Shown here piece by piece: positions 1 to 9,483 of a DNA stretch of 64,000 nucleotides. The position numbers and the translations under genes were made by a program. Source of the DNA: CAWBVG01 sp963792175 (GTDB lineage Bacteria; Acidobacteriota; Vicinamibacteria; Vicinamibacterales; CAVVIG01); the NCBI GenBank assembly GCA_963792175.1, contig CAWBVG010000041.1, forward strand, positions 124,001-188,000. Reading direction: 5' to 3'. Numbering within the stretch: position 1 is the first letter of the stretch; every line of letters starts with the position of its first letter. Below the pieces are notes generated by a model. The model ran no database searches and was not told the DNA's origin. It saw nothing but the letters and a program-made list of their open reading frames with translations.

Positions 1-585
1 GGTACGAGCTTCAGGGTTGCTGCCCAGCAGCCATGCGAAATCGCCGATTGCCGCGCGGCCTCGTCGCGGCGCGGCGAGGCGCGCGTCATCCGGCCCGAGG
101 ACTGCGGCTTCGAGATCCGCGGCGGCGGCAACGCCACCCGGCAGATCGTCGACATCGTCCGGCCGGAGTTTCCGGCGGATCGCCTGCTGCTGTGCGAGGT
201 TTACACGCCGGGCGGCAACTGGTCGAGCTATCCGCCGCACAAGCACGACACCGACAATCCGCCGCGGGAGGTGGACCTCGACGAGGTGTACTACTTCCGC
301 TTCCGCGACCGCGCCGGCTACGGATTCCAGCGCGTCTACAGCCGTCGGCGCGACGAGACGGTGCGGGTCACGCACGGCGACGTCGTGGCGGTGCGCGACG
401 GTTATCACCCGTTTGTTACAGCGCATGGATACGATGCCTATTACCTGAACGTGCTCGCGGGCAGTCGCCGCTCGATGGCGGCGAGCGACGACCCGGCGCA
501 CGCCAGATTCCGGCGGCACTGGCCGCCGCCCGACCCGCGGCTGCCGATGGTTCCGCCGCCCGCGGGCAGAGAGAGTGCACAGTGA
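1..585 (+). CDS. iolB: 5-deoxy-glucuronate isomerase, 5' end outside window
   Basis: The C-terminal 194 residues of an IolB-type cupin are visible; the frame is open from base 1, so the start lies upstream. IolB isomerises 5-deoxy-glucuronate to 5-dehydro-2-deoxy-gluconate in myo-inositol catabolism, in the cytoplasm. Visible hallmarks are the metal-binding HKHD motif (visible residues 80-83), the DLDEVYYFRF segment that follows it, and the late GYHPF motif. The downstream PfkB kinase, sugar ABC transporter and Gfo/Idh dehydrogenase fit polyol catabolism. The gene ends 26 bases before the TonB receptor. Confidence 0.85.
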   Translation, partial: GTSFRVAAQQPCEIADCRAASSRRGEARVIRPEDCGFEIRGGGNATRQIVDIVRPEFPADRLLLCEVYTPGGNWSSYPPHKHDTDNPPREVDLDEVYYFRFRDRAGYGFQRVYSRRRDETVRVTHGDVVAVRDGYHPFVTAHGYDAYYLNVLAGSRRSMAASDDPAHARFRRHWPPPDPRLPMVPPPAGRESAQ

Positions 586-611
586 TCGATCACATTTCTG
601 GAGGACAGTTC

Positions 612-3600
612 ATGAAACGGATGTCGCACGGCCTGATGTTGATGGTTGCCGTGTTTCTGCTGCACGTTCCACTCGCCTTCGCGCAGGTCGACCGCGCGAC
701 GCTGACCGGTGTGGTGAAGGACTCGACCGGCGGCGTCGTGCCCGGCGCGACGGTCACCGTGACGAATCTGGCGACCAATCTCGAAACGCACCAACAGACC
801 ACCGAGACCGGCAGCTATCAGGTCGTCAACCTGAATCCCGGCCGCTATCGGATCGACGCCGAGCTGAGCGGGTTCAAGAAATTCTCGCAGGTCATCACGC
901 TCGAGGTCGGCCAGCGCGCGCGCCTCGACGTCGAGCTGCAGATCGGGCTCGTCGCTGAGACGATCATCGTGGCGGAGTCGACGCAGCTGATCAACACGAA
1001 CGACGCGACGCTCGGCGCGGTCATTCCACAGGCGCAGGTGGCGAACCTGCCGCTCGCCATCCGCAACTGGGACGACCTGCTGGCGTTGGTGCCGGGCGTC
1101 CAGGGCGATCGCTACACCGAACAGGGCGGCGGCACCTCGTTCGGCCGCACCGGCGGCATCAACGTGCACGGCGCGAGGGCGCTGCAGAACAACTTCCTCC
1201 TCGACGGCGTCGACAACAACAGCATTTCGGAGAACGTGCAGGAGCTGACGACGCAGGTGTCGCGGCCGTCTGTGGACGCGATTCAGGAGTTCAAGGTCGT
1301 GACCAGCCCGTACTCGGCGGAATACGGCCGGTCGCCGGGCGCTGCGGTCAGCGTCTCGACCAAGTCAGGCACGAATGACTTTCACGGCACGGGCTACGAA
1401 TACTTCCGCAACGATTCGTTCGACTCCAACGATTTCTTCTCCAAGCGCGCCGGCGCCGCGAAGCCGGCGAACGATCAGAATCAGTACGGCGGCAACATCG
1501 GCGGACCGGTCATCAAGAACCGCGCGTTCTTCTTCACGGACTTCGAGGGGACGCGGATCAACCGCGGCGTCATCCGTCTGACGCGCGTGCCGACGGCCGA
1601 CGAGCGCAACGGCATCTTCACGAGCGCCGTCCGCGATCCGCTGACCGGCGCGAACTTCGCCAACAATCAGATTCCGCAGGGCCGGATCGATCCGGTTGCG
1701 GCCGCGATCATGGGCCTCGTGCCGATGCCGAACCAGCCGGGCGCGAACAACTACTTCCGAACCGCCGACCTGGTCGACAACTCGGACCGCTGGCTCGGCC
1801 GCTTCGACTGGAAGCCGACCATCGAACGACAGCGTCTTCGCGCGCCACATCTACTCGAACCGCACCCGGCAGATTCCCGGCGCATTCGGCGGCGTCGTCG
1901 ACGGCACCGGCACGTCCGCGTTCGGCAACCAGACGATCAAGACCAACGCGACGGTGGGCGGCTGGACGCGCGTCCTGTCGTCGGCGATGGTCAACGAGTT
2001 CCGCATCTCGTGGTCGCAGTCGACGTCAGACGCCGTTCAACAGTCATTTGGACTGACGCCGCCCGCCGCGGCGATCATTCCCGGGGCGATCACCAACCCG
2101 ATCGTCGCCGGCGGGCTTCCCGGCATCACGATCGACGGCTACTTCGGCGGCTCGGGCCTCGGCCGCATCGGATCGCCGGACTTCCTGCCGAAGTTCCAGC
2201 ACACCAACCAGTTCGAATTCATCGACTCGCTGTCGTGGCTGCACGGCAACCACGCGCTGAAGGCCGGCGCCGACATCATCATGCCGATGCAGAACCAGTA
2301 CATGGACGTGCCGGCGACGCGCGGCGCGCTGCGGTTCCGCACCTCGTTCACGGGCAACGCGATGGCCGACTATCTGCTCGGCTACGTCGCCGACTTGCAG
2401 TTGTCCAACGTCTGGGTCGTGGAGCAGCGGCACCGCGCGCAGATGTACTTCCTGCAGGACGACTGGAAGGTCAGCCCGAGACTGTCGTTGAATCTTGGCT
2501 TGCGCTACGACCTCATCACGCCCGCGCTCGAAGCCAACAACGCGCAGACCAATTTCGATCCCGCCGGCAGCGGCAGCCTGATGTTCGCCAAGGACGGCTC
2601 GCTGCAGGACCGCGGGCTGGTCAAGCCGGACCGGAACAACTTCGCGCCGCGCGTCGGCCTCGTCTACAAGCTCGACGAGAAGACCGCGCTCCGCGGCGGC
2701 TGGGGCATCTTCTACAACCTGTTCGATCGCGTGGGCAGCGAAGATCAGCTCGCCCTGAACCTGCCGGGGCTGGTCAACAAGACGATCACGCAGACGTCCG
2801 GTTCGCCGGTGTTCTTCCTCCGGCAGGGTTTTCCGGCCGGCTTCCTGAACACGCCGAATCTGGATCCTGCGGCCGGAGCAACTGCGCGCGGTGCGTCTCC
2901 GCGCCGTCAGCCAGGATGCGCCGAAGACCACGACCAACCAGGCCAGCTTCGGCGTGCAGCGCGAACTGGATCTCGGGATGGTGCTGTCGGCCGACTTCGT
3001 CTACACCCGGGGCTCGAATCTGGCGACCCTCGTCAACCTGAATCAACCGCTGCCCAACGCGGCGGGGAACAATGCGCTCGGTGCGCTGCCGTACCCGAAT
3101 TTCGGGTTCGTCGAGTGGCGGGCGCAGGACGGCAAGTCCGAGTACAAGGGCGTCGATCTCGGACTCGAGAAGCGCTTCGCTCGAGGCTACGCCTTCGGCG
3201 TGTCCTACACGCTGGGCGACTCCAAGGACAATTCGTCGGAGCAGCTGACGACGCAGGGATCGAACGCGTTTCCGCAGAACGCGCGCGACTTCGAGTCGTG
3301 GTACGGACCGAGCGACTACGACGTGCGCCACCGCTTCACCACGAACTTCGTGTGGGCCTTGCCGCTCGGCAACAACATCATCGCGCGCGACTGGACGGTC
3401 TCCGGGATTTACACCAAGCGCGCCGGACGTCCCTACACGGTGAATCAGAGCGGCAACAACGTCGGCACGAACATGACCGGTCTGCCGAACGTCGTCGGCG
3501 ATCCGAAGGGTCCGGAGACGGTGGATCAGTGGTTCAACCTGGCGGCGTTTCAGGCCGTGTCGTCGGGCACGTTCGGCAACGAGCTGCGCAATCGCCTCAC

Positions 3601-3820
3601 CGGTCCGGGGTTCCAGAACTTCGATCTCACGTTCCAGCGGCACATCCGTTTCAGTCAGCGCCTCGCGGCGACGCTGCGCTGGGACATCTTCAACGTCTTC
3701 GACACGGTCAATTTCGGCCTGCCGAACCGCAACATCAGCGACGCCGCGACGTTCGGCACGATCTCGAGCCTGTCGAGCGATCCGCGCATCATGCAGATCG
3801 CGGCGCGCTTCACTTTCTAG
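612..3820 (+). CDS. Oar-like TonB-dependent receptor with carboxypeptidase-regulatory domain (two frame breaks)
   Basis: Outer-membrane receptor of about 1,070 residues. It has a signal peptide ending in AFAQ, an N-terminal carboxypeptidase-regulatory (Ig-like) domain (GVVKDSTGGVVPGATVTVTN), a plug domain and a beta barrel ending in AARFTF, the usual aromatic C-terminus. The ATG has a GGAG ribosome site 8 bases upstream. The frame changes near 1823 (at ATCGAAC) and near 2875 (at GCCGGAGC); both are one extra base, and homology continues on each side. The substrate is unknown. Its position beside iolB and a sugar transporter suggests uptake of a carbohydrate or polyol derivative, but that is inference. 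Confidence 0.9.
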
Positions 3821-3833
3821 CGCCGCTGCAGTC

Positions 3834-3984
3834 GGGTTCGGGGTTCTAGGGTTCCGGGTTCAGGGTTCGTTCGAGTTCGGGGTTCGCGAACCCTGAACAG
3901 ACGAACTCTGAACCGCCGAACGCTGAACTCAGAACCTCGAACCAGAACGAACGCTGAACCTAGAACCCTGAACCCCGAACCCGT
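3834..3984. repeat. Palindromic array of degenerate GGGTTC units
   Basis: The left half has repeated GGGTTC/GGGTTCT units. The right half has the reverse complement, GAACCCTGAACC-type units. Together they form one long imperfect inverted repeat that fills the spacer after the receptor gene. Related one-sided stretches occur at 15574-15623 and 46720-46785. Confidence 0.8.
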
Positions 3985-3993
3985 TCTGGGCGA

Positions 3994-3999
3994 TATACT
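3994..3999 (+). promoter_or_regulatory. -10 box (TATACT) next to the kinase start
   Basis: TATACT ends 8 bases before the ATG at 4008. A transcript from it would start at or next to the start codon, so the operon mRNA is probably leaderless. Confidence 0.5.
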
Positions 4000-4007
4000 C
4001 CGCCTTC

Positions 4008-4940
4008 ATGACCGTATCTGACGATCGCTGGGACGTCATCGGCGTCGGCGCCAACTCGGTGGACTTCGTCAACCTGCTGCCCGGCTATCCTCAGCCGTTC
4101 GGCGCCTTTGCGAAGATGCAGATTCGCGATCGGCGCGTGCTGTGCGGCGGCCAGATGGCCACCGCGATGTGCACGTGCGCCAGCCTCGGGCTTCGCAGCA
4201 AGTACGTCGGCGTGTCAGGCACCGACGAGAACGGCCGCCGGATCCGCGCCGAACTGACCACCCGCGACGTCGACATCACCGATCTCATCATCCGTGACGC
4301 CGAAAACCAGTTCGCGGTGATTCTCGTCGACGCCACGACCGGCGAGCGGATCGTGCTGTGGGATCGCGACGACCGCCTGCGCTTGCGCGAGCGCGAACTG
4401 CCGACCGAGGCGCTGGCCGCCGCCCGCGTCGTCCACGTCGACGATGTGGACGACGACGCGGCGATTCGGGCGGCGAAAATCGCCCGCGCTGGCGGCGCGA
4501 TCGTGACGAGCGACATCGACCGCCTGACGGATCGGACCGAGGAACTGGTGGGCGCCGTCACGCACGCCATCTTCGCGCAGCACGTGCCGACGCACCTCAC
4601 CGGCACGAACGACATCGAGCAGGCGCTGCGGATTCTCCGCAAGCGGCACGATCAGGTGCTGTGTGTCACGCTCGGCGAGCACGGCGCGATGATCCTCGAC
4701 GGCGACCGCCTCTACCAGGAGCCGGCGTTCAGCGTTCAGGCCGTCGATACCACGGGCGCCGGCGACGTGTTTCGCGGCGGCTTCATCTACGCTCTCATCC
4801 AAGGCCAGCCGATGGACCAGGCGTTGCGGACCGCCAATGCCGCCGCCGCCGTCAGCTGCACCCGTCTTGGCGCGCTGAACGGCGTGCCGACGCTCGACGA
4901 GGTCAACGCCCTCATCGCCTCCCGCAAGGTCAGCGTCTAG
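4008..4940 (+). CDS. PfkB-family carbohydrate kinase
   Basis: Cytoplasmic ribokinase-like sugar kinase of 310 residues. It shows the N-terminal GVGANSVDFV strand, the CGGQMAT glycine turn and the C-terminal DTTGAGDVFRGGF motif, whose Asp is the catalytic base and whose GAGD forms the anion hole. It is the first gene of a tightly packed operon and overlaps the ATPase gene by one base. With iolB upstream and an IolG-like dehydrogenase downstream it may act on an inositol-derived acid (IolC role) or on the imported sugar; sequence alone does not decide the substrate. Confidence 0.85.
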   Translation: MTVSDDRWDVIGVGANSVDFVNLLPGYPQPFGAFAKMQIRDRRVLCGGQMATAMCTCASLGLRSKYVGVSGTDENGRRIRAELTTRDVDITDLIIRDAENQFAVILVDATTGERIVLWDRDDRLRLRERELPTEALAAARVVHVDDVDDDAAIRAAKIARAGGAIVTSDIDRLTDRTEELVGAVTHAIFAQHVPTHLTGTNDIEQALRILRKRHDQVLCVTLGEHGAMILDGDRLYQEPAFSVQAVDTTGAGDVFRGGFIYALIQGQPMDQALRTANAAAAVSCTRLGALNGVPTLDEVNALIASRKVSV

Positions 4941-6562
4941 TGTCTCCTGACGGCCCGCCGATCCTCGAGATGCGGGGGATCCGTAAGGCATTTCCCGGTG
5001 TCGTCGCGCTCGACGGCGTCGACCTGACGCTGGAGGCGGGCGCCGTCCACATGCTGCTCGGCGAAAACGGCGCAGGGAAGTCGACGCTGATGAAGATCCT
5101 GAGCGGCGCCTACACCAAGGACGCCGGCGACATTCGGATCAACGGACGGGCTGTCGAGATCCGGAGCCCGCGCGACGCGCTGGCGCTCGGCATCCGCGTG
5201 ATCTATCAGGAGCTCAACCTCGTTCCGCATCTCTCGGTCGCGGAAAACATCTTTCTTGGCGCGGCGCCGGTCCGGTGGGGTGGCTTCGTCGACTGGCCCG
5301 AACTGTACGATCGGACGTCGCGGCTGCTGGCCGATCTCGGGATGTCGCTCGACCCGCGCGCGCTGGTGTCGCGGCTCGGGCTCGCACAGCGACAGATGGT
5401 CGAGATCGCCAAGGCGCTGTCAGGCTCCGCTTTCGCCAAGGCTTCAGCGGACAAGTCGGCTTTCGCCAGGGCTGCGGCGGACACGTCAGGCGTTACTGGT
5501 CGATCGGCTTCCGTGCTTGTGATGGACGAGCCCACGTCGTCGTTGACGAGCCGCGAGGTCACGCAGCTCTTCGCGTTGATCCAGCGGCTGGCCGCGCGCG
5601 GCGTCGCGATCGTCTACATCACGCACCGCCTCGACGAAGTGTTTCGCATCGGTCACCAGATCACCGTCATGCGCGACGGCCGCGTGGTCGCCACCCGGCC
5701 GATTCAGGACGTGACCATCCCCGAGCTGGTGCGGATGATGGCGAACCGGGATCTGGCCGATCACTTTCCCAAGATTCCCGTCGAACGCGGCGCCGAGCTG
5801 CTCCGCGTCGAAAACGTCGGCGGTGGACCGCTCAGCGGCATCTCGTTCTCGCTGCACGCGGGAGAGGTTCTTGGAATCGCCGGGTTGCTCGGTGCCGGCC
5901 GTACCGAGCTCGCGCGCGTGGTCGCCGGCGCAGATCGGTGCCAGGAAGGCCGCCTCTTCGTCCAGGGCCGCGAAGTCAGGTTCCGCGAGCCGGAAGATGC
6001 GATCGCGCACGGCATCGGGCTGCTGCCGGAGGATCGAAAGGCGCAGGGGCTGGTGCCGGGCCTGACGGTCGCGCGGAACATCGCGCTGCCGCACGGCCGC
6101 CGGTTGGCCCGGCTCGGGGTTCTGTCGCGACAATGCGAGACGGCGATGGCCGACCCGATCGTCGCCGATCTGCGCGTCAAGGCCACGCCCACGCAGCCGG
6201 TCCGGCTGCTGAGCGGCGGCAACCAGCAGAAGGTCGTGCTCGGCAAGTGGCTCGCGGGCGACGTCCGCATCTTCATCTTCGACGAACCCACGCGCGGCGT
6301 CGACGTCGGCGCCAAGGTCGAGATTTACAACCTGATGAACCGCCTCACCGCGCGCGGCGCCGGCATCATCATGATCTCTTCCGAGCTGCCGGAGCTGCTC
6401 GGCATGAGCGACCGGATTCTCGTCATGCACCGCGGACGTCTGCAGGCCGAGATCTCCGCTGCGGATGCCACCGAGGAGCGCGTCCTCAGCGCCGCGCTGG
6501 GACTTGCCCATTCGACAAGCTCAGGGCAGGCCCATTCGACAAGCTCAGGGCAGGCCAGTTGA
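4940..6562 (+). CDS. Sugar ABC transporter ATPase, RbsA/MglA type, with in-frame repeat inserts
   Basis: Twin-domain ATPase of 540 residues that energises the next permease. The first domain has Walker A GENGAGKST and Walker B VLVMDEPTSSL. The second has the degenerate Walker A GLLGAGRTEL typical of this family, the signature LLSGGNQQK and Walker B IFIFDEPTRGVD. The GTG start overlaps the kinase stop (TAGTG). Between the helix QRQMVEIAKALS and Walker B lies an extra stretch of about 30 residues encoded by two 30-bp repeat units (5429-5488), where relatives have only a few residues. The C-terminus is two copies of AHSTSSGQ, encoded by a 24-bp tandem repeat (6506-6553). Both inserts keep the frame. 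Confidence 0.92.
   Translation: MSPDGPPILEMRGIRKAFPGVVALDGVDLTLEAGAVHMLLGENGAGKSTLMKILSGAYTKDAGDIRINGRAVEIRSPRDALALGIRVIYQELNLVPHLSVAENIFLGAAPVRWGGFVDWPELYDRTSRLLADLGMSLDPRALVSRLGLAQRQMVEIAKALSGSAFAKASADKSAFARAAADTSGVTGRSASVLVMDEPTSSLTSREVTQLFALIQRLAARGVAIVYITHRLDEVFRIGHQITVMRDGRVVATRPIQDVTIPELVRMMANRDLADHFPKIPVERGAELLRVENVGGGPLSGISFSLHAGEVLGIAGLLGAGRTELARVVAGADRCQEGRLFVQGREVRFREPEDAIAHGIGLLPEDRKAQGLVPGLTVARNIALPHGRRLARLGVLSRQCETAMADPIVADLRVKATPTQPVRLLSGGNQQKVVLGKWLAGDVRIFIFDEPTRGVDVGAKVEIYNLMNRLTARGAGIIMISSELPELLGMSDRILVMHRGRLQAEISAADATEERVLSAALGLAHSTSSGQAHSTSSGQAS
5429..5488 (+). repeat. Two 30-bp repeat units inside the ATPase gene
   Basis: Units 5429-5458 and 5459-5488 match at 25 of 30 positions and both begin GCTTTCGCCA. 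They encode AFAKASADKS and AFARAAADTS, an in-frame insertion in a surface loop just before Walker B. Confidence 0.8.
6506..6553 (+). repeat. Exact 2 x 24-bp tandem repeat at the ATPase 3' end
   Basis: Copies at 6506-6529 and 6530-6553 are identical. Each begins GCCCATTCGACAAG and ends CAGGGCAG, and GCCC...GGGC can pair within each unit, as in REP-type elements. They encode the C-terminal AHSTSSGQ repeats and reach the stop/start overlap with the permease gene. Confidence 0.9.
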
Positions 6563-7491
6563 TCGTCCCGGCCCGTCAGTTCGGAACGCTCATCGGACTG
6601 CTGGCGCTGTGCGCCATCCTGTGGATCCTGACGCCGCACTTCATGACGGTGTCGAATCTGCTGAACGTCGCCGAGCAGACCAGCATCAACGCCATCGTCG
6701 CGGTCGGGATGACCTTCGTCATCCTGTCGGGCGGTATCGACCTCTCGGTCGGTTCGATCGTTGCGCTGTCGGGAGTCGTGCTGGGCACGTCGCTTCAGGC
6801 CGGGCATTCCCTGGCGGTCGCGCTGCCGCTGTCACTGGCGGTCGGTGTGCTGTGCGGCCTCGCAAACGGCGCGCTCGTCAGCTGGGGAGGGCTGCCCCCG
6901 TTCATCGTGACGCTCGGCACGATGAGCATCGCCCGCGGCGCGGCCCTTCTCTTCACGGAAGGGCGGCCGGTTTCGGGGTTCGATCCGTCGTTTCGCGTGC
7001 TTGCGACCGGCCGCGTCGGTTTCATCCCGGCTCCGGTCATCGAGACCACGGTGGTCTACGCGGCGGCGCATTTCGTGCTGTCGCGTACGACGTTTGGCCG
7101 CTACGTCTACGCGATCGGCGGCAACGAGGAAGCGACCCGCCTGTCGGGCGTGCCGATCAGGTTTCACAAGACGATGATCTACGGCGTGTCTGGCCTGATG
7201 AGCGCCCTCGCCGCCGTCATCCTGACAGCGAGGCTCAACTCGGCGCAGCCGATCGCCGGAATGATGTACGAACTGGATGCGATCGCCGCCACGGTCATCG
7301 GCGGCACCAGCCTGATGGGCGGCGACGGCACCCTGGCCGGCACGCTGGTCGGCGCGCTCATCATGGGAGTGTTGCGCAACGGCCTCAACCTCCTCGGCGT
7401 GTCGTCGTTTCTGCAGCAGATAGTGATTGGCGCGGTGATCGTTGTCGCGGTATTGATCGACACGGTGTTGAAGCGAAAGAACCGAACATGA
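6559..7491 (+). CDS. Sugar ABC transporter permease, RbsC/BPD_transp_2 family
   Basis: Inner-membrane permease of 310 residues with about eight to ten hydrophobic helices. Family hallmarks are GGIDLSVGSIVAL, the NGALVSW loop, and the C-terminal AATVIGGTSLMGGDGTLAGTLVGA region. The TTG start overlaps the ATPase stop (TTGA). The next ATG in frame would remove a conserved N-terminal helix, so TTG is preferred. It works with the adjacent ATPase and binding lipoprotein. Confidence 0.9.
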   Translation: MIVPARQFGTLIGLLALCAILWILTPHFMTVSNLLNVAEQTSINAIVAVGMTFVILSGGIDLSVGSIVALSGVVLGTSLQAGHSLAVALPLSLAVGVLCGLANGALVSWGGLPPFIVTLGTMSIARGAALLFTEGRPVSGFDPSFRVLATGRVGFIPAPVIETTVVYAAAHFVLSRTTFGRYVYAIGGNEEATRLSGVPIRFHKTMIYGVSGLMSALAAVILTARLNSAQPIAGMMYELDAIAATVIGGTSLMGGDGTLAGTLVGALIMGVLRNGLNLLGVSSFLQQIVIGAVIVVAVLIDTVLKRKNRT

Positions 7492-7510
7492 CCGCGAACG
7501 GTGGAACGAT

Positions 7511-8458
7511 ATGAAAAAGACCATTGCGCTCGTCCTGACCGCCGCTGCGCTGTCCGCCTCGTGCAATCGCGGCGCGACGACAGGCAATGCCGGCACATCC
7601 AAGCCGACGGTGGCGCTCGTGCTGAAGACGCTGAATCACCCGTTCTTCGTCGACATGCGCCGCGGCGCCCAGGAAGCCGCCGACCGGTTGGGTGTGACGC
7701 TGCAGGTGCAGGCGGCGGAGCGGGAAATCGACGTCGAGAAGCAGATGCAGATCGTCGAGAACATGATCCAGACCGGCATCCAGGCGCTGTGCATCACACC
7801 CAGCGGCTCGCGGGAGATCGTGTCCGCTCTCGTGAAGGCGAAGGACGCCAAAGTACCGATCGTCGTCGTCGACACCCGCGTGGACGCCAAGGCAGCGGCG
7901 GACGCGGGCGTTCGCACCGAAACGTTCGTCGGATCCGACAACTACGAGGGCGGCAAGCTCGCCGGCGAATACCTGATCAAGGTCACCGGCGGCAATGCCC
8001 GAGTCGGGATCCTCGAAGGGATCCCCGGCCATGAAACCGGCGACTCGCGCATGCGTGGATTCCGCGACGCCGTGAAGCGCGCGCCGGGCATCACCATCGT
8101 GGCGTCACAGCCCGCGAACTGGGAGCGCGACCAGGGCTTCAACGTATTCCAGAACATGCTCCAGGCGCATCAGGACATCGACAGCGTGTTTGCCTGCAGC
8201 GACCTGATGGCGCTCGGAGCCATCGAAGCCATCGCCGCTGCCGGCAGGACCGGCCGGATCCGCGTGATCGGCTTCGACGCCCTGGACGATGCGAAGAAAG
8301 CGATTGCGGCGGGGACGATGGAAGCGTCGGTGGCGCAGTTCCCGTCGGAAATGGGCCGCGCGGCGGTCGAGAGCGCCGTGAAAGTGATCCGGGGCGAGAC
8401 GGTGCCGCCCGATATCAAGGTGAAGCTCGAGCTTGTGACCAAGGACAACGTGAAATGA
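7511..8458 (+). CDS. Sugar-binding lipoprotein, periplasmic binding protein type 1 (RbsB-like)
   Basis: Substrate-binding protein of 315 residues. The signal sequence ends in the lipobox LSASC, so it is probably lipid-anchored. The mature part begins like the ribose/galactose-binding family (TVALVLKTLNHPFFVDMRRG) and keeps the hinge strands (VGILEGIPGHETGDSRMRG, VIGFDALDDAKKAI). It delivers the ligand to the permease. An ATGA overlap joins it to the dehydrogenase gene, so import and oxidation are likely coupled. The ligand may be inositol, ribose or a related polyol. Confidence 0.9.
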   Translation: MKKTIALVLTAAALSASCNRGATTGNAGTSKPTVALVLKTLNHPFFVDMRRGAQEAADRLGVTLQVQAAEREIDVEKQMQIVENMIQTGIQALCITPSGSREIVSALVKAKDAKVPIVVVDTRVDAKAAADAGVRTETFVGSDNYEGGKLAGEYLIKVTGGNARVGILEGIPGHETGDSRMRGFRDAVKRAPGITIVASQPANWERDQGFNVFQNMLQAHQDIDSVFACSDLMALGAIEAIAAAGRTGRIRVIGFDALDDAKKAIAAGTMEASVAQFPSEMGRAAVESAVKVIRGETVPPDIKVKLELVTKDNVK

Positions 8459-9483
8459 CGATCGCTCGCAAAGGACGTTTGGCAATTGGATTGATTGGCG
8501 TCGGCCGCCTGGGCCGCGTCTATGCCCGGGACCTCGCCGGCCGCATCGCCGAGACGCGGCTGGTGGCGGTTGCCGACCCGGTCGGAACGCTGGCGCAGGA
8601 AGTCGCGGCCGAATTCGACGTTCCACGGCACTACACGGATCCCCAGGCGCTGATCGACGATGCGGCGGTCGAAGCCATCGTCATCGTCAGCCCCACCGAC
8701 ACCCACCGGCAGCTCGTCATCGCGGCGGCGCAGCGGGGCAAGCCGACCTTCTGCGAGAAGCCGCCGGCGCTCTCGCTCGACGAGATCGCGGCGATGAAGG
8801 AGGCGATCGCGAAGTCCGGCATCTTCTTTCAGATGGGATTCATGCGGCGGTTCGATTCCGGCTACGCCGCCGCAAAGAAGCAGATCGAAGGCGGGCGGAT
8901 CGGCACGCCGCTGGTCTTCAAATCGACATCGCGCGATCCGTTCAGACCGAGCCTCGAGTACGCGAACCCCAGGAGCAGCGGCGGCATGCTGATCGACATG
9001 GGCATCCACGACTTCGATCTGGCGCGCTGGTTCATGGGCGACGTGAAGACGGTGGCGACGATCGGCGCGACGATCGCCTATCCCGAACTGATGACGGTCG
9101 GAGATATCGATAACGCGGTGGCCAGCCTGACGTTCACCAGTGGCAAGATCGGCGTCGTCGATCTCAGCCGGAGCGGCATCTACGGCTACGACATCGCGAC
9201 GGAGATTCTCGGCCTCGAAGGCACGCTGAAGATCGGATACCTTCGCGAGACCCCGGTGATGGTCCTGACGAAGAACTCCGTGGCGCACGACACGGTCCCG
9301 TACTTCATGGAGCGTTTCCGCGACGCGTATACGACCCAGCTGCAGAACTTCGCGCAGAACGTGCTCCAGGATCGGCCGGCGCCGATCACGATTGACGATG
9401 GGCTCGAGGCGCTCAGAATCGGCGTGGCCGCGACCCGTGCGCACGAGACGCAGAAGCCGGTGGTTGTCGCCGACATTCAATGA
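8455..9483 (+). CDS. Gfo/Idh/MocA family oxidoreductase, inositol 2-dehydrogenase-like
   Basis: NAD(P)-dependent sugar or inositol dehydrogenase of 342 residues. The N-terminal Rossmann motif is GLIGVGRLGRVYARDL, followed by the family motif CEKPPALS (EKP supplies the catalytic Lys). The C-terminal domain has GGMLIDMGIHDFDLARW, whose Asp and His are the usual catalytic residues. It overlaps the binding-protein gene by 4 bases and the next gene by 4. With iolB at the left edge, IolG activity on myo-inositol or an isomer is the leading guess. Confidence 0.88.
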   Translation: MTIARKGRLAIGLIGVGRLGRVYARDLAGRIAETRLVAVADPVGTLAQEVAAEFDVPRHYTDPQALIDDAAVEAIVIVSPTDTHRQLVIAAAQRGKPTFCEKPPALSLDEIAAMKEAIAKSGIFFQMGFMRRFDSGYAAAKKQIEGGRIGTPLVFKSTSRDPFRPSLEYANPRSSGGMLIDMGIHDFDLARWFMGDVKTVATIGATIAYPELMTVGDIDNAVASLTFTSGKIGVVDLSRSGIYGYDIATEILGLEGTLKIGYLRETPVMVLTKNSVAHDTVPYFMERFRDAYTTQLQNFAQNVLQDRPAPITIDDGLEALRIGVAATRAHETQKPVVVADIQ

